Positions 61,153 through 64,000 of a stretch of DNA of 64,000 nt are shown in pieces. A program made the position numbers and the translations under genes. The number at the start of each line of letters is the position of its first letter. Position 1 is the first letter of the stretch. The notes below the pieces were generated by a model. The model did not search any database. It worked only from the letters and a program-made list of their open reading frames with translations, and was not told the DNA's origin. The DNA comes from Nitrosospira sp. (lineage in GTDB: Bacteria > Pseudomonadota > Gammaproteobacteria > Burkholderiales > Nitrosomonadaceae), in assembly GCA_026399575.1 (NCBI GenBank), contig JAPLQS010000059.1, positions 1 through 64,000 of the forward strand, in the 5' to 3' direction.

Positions 61153-62529
61153 CTACTTGCGCCGCCAGGTAGTGCCCTGTGGACCATCTTCCAGCAGGAT
61201 GCCGGCATCGGATAGCTCCTTGCGAATACGATCTGCCTCGGTAAAATTCCTGGCAGTACGCGCAGCAAGGCGCTGCTGTATCATTTGTTCGATGCATTCC
61301 GGCGTGAATGTGGCATCTCCCACGATCGCTTCATCCTGCAGATGCTGTTGCGGATCCCGTTGCAGCAGACCCAGCAAACCACCCAGCGCTTTGAGTAATG
61401 CCATATCCGCTAGTGCCCCGGTCCTATTGGCTTCATTGGCAAGATCAAACAGTACAGCAACCGCTTCAGGGGTGTTGAAATCATCATTCATCGCTTCCAT
61501 GAACCGCCGGGCATGGGGTTCGTTCCAGTCGATTGCAGCCACAGGAGCCTCACCTCCCTTTAATGCGATGTAGAGTCGAGCGAGCGCGTGTCTGGCATCT
61601 TCCAGATGCTGGTCGGAATAGTTCAGCGGACTGCGATAATGCGCGCGCAGGATGAAAAACCGTACCACCTCCGGCTGGTAGCGGGCAAGCACCTCACGCA
61701 CCGTGAAGAAATTGCCCAGCGATTTAGACATTTTTTCATCATCGACCCGCACGAACCCATTGTGCATCCAGTAATTGACGAAAGAATGGTCGTGTGCGCC
61801 CTCACTTTGCGCTATCTCATTTTCGTGATGAGGGAACTGCAGGTCCTGTCCACCGCCATGTATGTCGAAGTGCTCGCCAAGATAATGCTCGCTCATCGCG
61901 GAGCACTCAATATGCCAACCGGGGCGCCCCTTCCCCCAGGGCGAGTCCCATTGCGGCTCACCGGGCTTGGCTGCTTTCCATAGTACAAAATCCAGTGGAT
62001 CTTTCTTGTGCGGGTCAATGATGACCCGCTCCCCAGCACGCAAATCGTCGAGCGATTTTCCGGAAAGCTTTCCATAACCAGGAAATTTATGCACGGCATA
62101 GTAAACGTCGCCGTTACTCGCGGGGTAGGCAATGTCTTTATCCACCAGGGTGCGGATCATGGCAACCATGTTTGCCACGTAGCAGGTGGCACGTGGCTCG
62201 TGCGCTGGCGGCACCACACCAAGTGCGGCAGCATCTTCATCCATTGCCCGGATGAAGCGGTTGGTCAGTACCTCTATGGATTCGTTGTTTTCCTGCGCAC
62301 GTCTGATTATTTTGTCGTCGATATCGGTAATATTGCGCACGTAGGTCACAGCGAAACCACTCGTCTGCAGCCAGCGCACCACCATGTCAAACACCACCAT
62401 CACGCGCGCGTGCCCCAGATGACAATAGTCATACACTGTCATGCCACAGACATAGATGCCGACCTTGCCCGGATTCAGCGGAACAAAGCTTTGTTTTGCC
62501 TTGGCGAGAGAATTATAGATCTTGAGCAT
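61153..62529 (-). CDS. cysS: Cysteinyl-tRNA synthetase
   Basis: The 458-residue class I synthetase has the zinc-binding cysteine in [18 protein letters not shown], which also carries the HIGH motif (HLGH). It also has [14 protein letters not shown], the zinc-binding [11 protein letters not shown], and the KMSKS loop ([15 protein letters not shown]). It converges with nagZ. The C-terminus ends GTTWRRK as usual. Confidence 0.96.
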   Translation of the reverse strand: MLKIYNSLAKAKQSFVPLNPGKVGIYVCGMTVYDYCHLGHARVMVVFDMVVRWLQTSGFAVTYVRNITDIDDKIIRRAQENNESIEVLTNRFIRAMDEDAAALGVVPPAHEPRATCYVANMVAMIRTLVDKDIAYPASNGDVYYAVHKFPGYGKLSGKSLDDLRAGERVIIDPHKKDPLDFVLWKAAKPGEPQWDSPWGKGRPGWHIECSAMSEHYLGEHFDIHGGGQDLQFPHHENEIAQSEGAHDHSFVNYWMHNGFVRVDDEKMSKSLGNFFTVREVLARYQPEVVRFFILRAHYRSPLNYSDQHLEDARHALARLYIALKGGEAPVAAIDWNEPHARRFMEAMNDDFNTPEAVAVLFDLANEANRTGALADMALLKALGGLLGLLQRDPQQHLQDEAIVGDATFTPECIEQMIQQRLAARTARNFTEADRIRKELSDAGILLEDGPQGTTWRRK

Positions 62530-62616
62530 TCAACGAGATTGTTAACTGGGCAGGCTTCTTGGTAGAATGTTGAATATTCTGGAATAACCTAACAAAAACC
62601 GGAGAAGTATAGCACA

Positions 62617-63642
62617 ATGAAAATACCAACCTTTCACCAGGTTCTCGCACCCGTTGCAGCTTGTGTCGCCGCTCTGTTACTGGTGGCGAGTCCATTTGCG
62701 TATGCCGATGAAAGCCAAGAAGTTGTCAAATTGTACCGGCAGGGTAACCTCTCCCAGGCGTTGCAACGAGCGGATGCCTACCTTGCCAGCAAGCCGAAAG
62801 ATGCGCAAATGCGTTTCCAGAAGGGGCTGATACTCACCGAACAGAATAAAATTGCTGATGCCATCCGGATATTTTCCTCCCTGGCGGCAGATCATCCCAA
62901 CCTGCCTGAACCGTATAATAATCTCGCGGTGCTCTACGCCAGTCAGGGCCAGTATGAAAAAGCCAAAGATGCACTGGAGCAGGCAATACGCACACACCCC
63001 AGTTACTCTACCGCTCACGAAAACCTGGGCGACATCTACGCAAAAATGGCAAGCCAGGCTTATGACAAAGCGTTGCAGTTGGACAAGAGTAACGCCGCCG
63101 CACAGACCAAGCTGGCGCTGATCAAGGATCTATTCACGGATGGGTCCAAAGGTGTCAGAATCGCCGCTGCCAAATCGGCAAGCACCCCACCAGCAAGACT
63201 CCCGGAAAAAGTTGCCGAAAGAGTGGCTGCACAGAAGCCCGCACCAGAAAAACCGGCCGTGATCGAAAAACCGGCAGCAGAAATAGCCGCTGCTCCAGCT
63301 GTCCCCGAAGAAATTATCAAAGCTGTGAACGACTGGGCCAAAGCATGGTCTACTAAGGATATAGCAGGTTATCTCGGTTTCTATGCGAATGATTTCCAAA
63401 CCCCCGGTGGCGTACCACGTGCGGCTTGGGAAAAAAGTCGCCAGGAGCGCATTGAAAAGCCAAAATCAATCCAAGTGTCGATTACCAATCCAAAAGTTAC
63501 TATTGCCGATGCCACCCATGCCAGGGTGACTTTCAAACAGTCGTATCACTCTGATACACTCAAAAACCATACTGTCAAGACGCTGGTGCTAGTCAAGGCT
63601 GGGGGGAAATGGACCATTCAGCAAGAACAAGTTGGACAATGA
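62617..63642 (+). CDS. Exported TPR protein with NTF2-like C-terminal domain
   Basis: The 341-residue product has a signal peptide (VAACVAALLLVASPFAYA). About four TPR units follow (about 32-165, for example VKLYRQGNLSQALQRADAYL and AKDALEQAIRTHPSYSTAHE), then a Lys/Pro/Ala-rich linker (about 180-232) and a SnoaL/NTF2-like domain (about 235-340, VNDWAKAWSTKDIAGYLGFY). This architecture occurs in betaproteobacteria upstream of L,D-transpeptidase genes, as here. It may guide a cell-wall enzyme, but the role is unproven. Its stop overlaps the next start. Confidence 0.83.
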   Translation: MKIPTFHQVLAPVAACVAALLLVASPFAYADESQEVVKLYRQGNLSQALQRADAYLASKPKDAQMRFQKGLILTEQNKIADAIRIFSSLAADHPNLPEPYNNLAVLYASQGQYEKAKDALEQAIRTHPSYSTAHENLGDIYAKMASQAYDKALQLDKSNAAAQTKLALIKDLFTDGSKGVRIAAAKSASTPPARLPEKVAERVAAQKPAPEKPAVIEKPAAEIAAAPAVPEEIIKAVNDWAKAWSTKDIAGYLGFYANDFQTPGGVPRAAWEKSRQERIEKPKSIQVSITNPKVTIADATHARVTFKQSYHSDTLKNHTVKTLVLVKAGGKWTIQQEQVGQ

Positions 63643-64000
63643 GGCCATATAACCTTTGCATCAACCACGGTCGACTGATTGTCGCCGTCATGGCAGGAAC
63701 ATTCTGCTTCGCCGCTACGGGCGCCATGGCGCGTGACCTATCGACTTTGCCAGAATTGGCTATTGCCGGTCCGGAAAGCATGCTGGTCAAGAGCCTGCAC
63801 GAAATCAGCGATCGTCGCATAGATTCTGCTTTGAACGGAATTGAACACCTGCTCAAAACCAATCCGAATTTCCGGCTTGCTCATCTCATCAGGGGTGACC
63901 TGCTTCTGGCTCGCTCTCGCCCCATCAGTAATATGGGTGACGCTGCCGGGGTGTCGCCGGAACGCATTGCCGATCTGCGCGCGGAAGCGCGGGTAAGGGT
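63639..64000 (+). CDS. Probable L,D-transpeptidase, N-terminal part only
   Basis: The frame starts with an ATG overlapping the previous stop (ATGA) and runs off the right edge; 120 residues are visible. It has a signal peptide (LIVAVMAGTFCFAATGAMA). Next comes a helical repeat-like region with MLVKSLHEISDRRIDSALNG, LLKTNPNFRLAHLIRGDLLL and LARSRPISNMG, then IADLRAEARVRV. This N-terminal region is typical of YafK/ErfK-type L,D-transpeptidases in betaproteobacteria. The catalytic YkuD domain lies outside the window, so the call rests on the N-terminal pattern and neighbourhood. Confidence 0.62.
   Translation, partial: MRPYNLCINHGRLIVAVMAGTFCFAATGAMARDLSTLPELAIAGPESMLVKSLHEISDRRIDSALNGIEHLLKTNPNFRLAHLIRGDLLLARSRPISNMGDAAGVSPERIADLRAEARVR

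Noticed and set aside
61138-61156. GTAGGT/ACCTAC hairpin between nagZ and cysS as a terminator
   Set aside because: Six pairs, no T-run and overlap with the cysS stop; weak.

Overview
The window looks like a chromosomal segment of an ammonia-oxidising betaproteobacterium of the Nitrosomonadaceae, probably Nitrosomonas-like. This is inferred from gene content and order: rpoE-rseA-rseB-mucD-lepA-lepB-rnc-era-recO-pdxJ-acpS-nagZ, pyrG-eno-ftsB, a pyrophosphate-dependent phosphofructokinase beside a proton-pumping pyrophosphatase, and DUF3422 and YaeQ proteins. No rRNA, tRNA or CRISPR array was seen. Nothing was computed or searched; all family calls come from reading motifs.

The first 5 kb is accessory DNA. 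It starts inside an IS110-family (IS1111-group) element. Then follows a short run of gene cassettes separated by attC-like recombination sites: a DUF1508 protein with a divergent small ORF, a HEPN-like protein, and an exported Adhesin_E-like protein. The run ends in a degenerate attC. A complete IS4-family element follows, inserted in the last codons of a cold-shock/DUF1294 membrane protein gene. That gene is read from a c-di-GMP-I (GEMM-I) riboswitch.

From 5 to 12.2 kb lies a signalling region. It holds a PAS-PAS-GGDEF diguanylate cyclase and a PAS-PAS-GGDEF-EAL protein whose leader carries a second, paralogous c-di-GMP-I riboswitch behind an equivalent promoter. An orphan RstA/OmpR-type response regulator is followed by two tandemly duplicated NarL-type regulators. 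Each of these two has an RstA-box-like direct repeat in its duplicated promoter region.

From 12.5 to 49.6 kb is mostly core metabolism and housekeeping: yaeQ, ftsB, eno, pyrG, tadA, xerD, ogt, pepA, holC, valS, adk, pfp, hppA, pgl, ppk2, a DinG/YoaA helicase, ygfZ and nadB. It also has a four-gene putative zinc-transport operon (DUF2796, ABC ATPase, permease, DUF3299). Two inverted copies of a 0.27-kb MITE-like element flank a PhoX-like phosphatase, a methyltransferase and a Dph6-like ATPase. Several phosphoanhydride enzymes lie close together (adk, pfp, hppA, ppk2), fitting a pyrophosphate/polyphosphate-economising metabolism.

From 49.8 to 61.1 kb is the sigma-E envelope-stress operon running into lepA-lepB-rnc-era-recO-pdxJ-acpS-nagZ, with many 4-bp start/stop overlaps. 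The window ends with convergent cysS, a TPR/NTF2-like exported protein and the start of a probable L,D-transpeptidase gene.

The most interesting signals are the paired c-di-GMP riboswitches (one controlling a c-di-GMP enzyme, one a cold-shock/DUF1294 membrane protein), the IS1111-group element beside an attC cassette array, the duplicated regulators with RstA-like boxes, an adk gene with an apparent ATA start, and an unusual in-frame N-terminal extension of ValRS.
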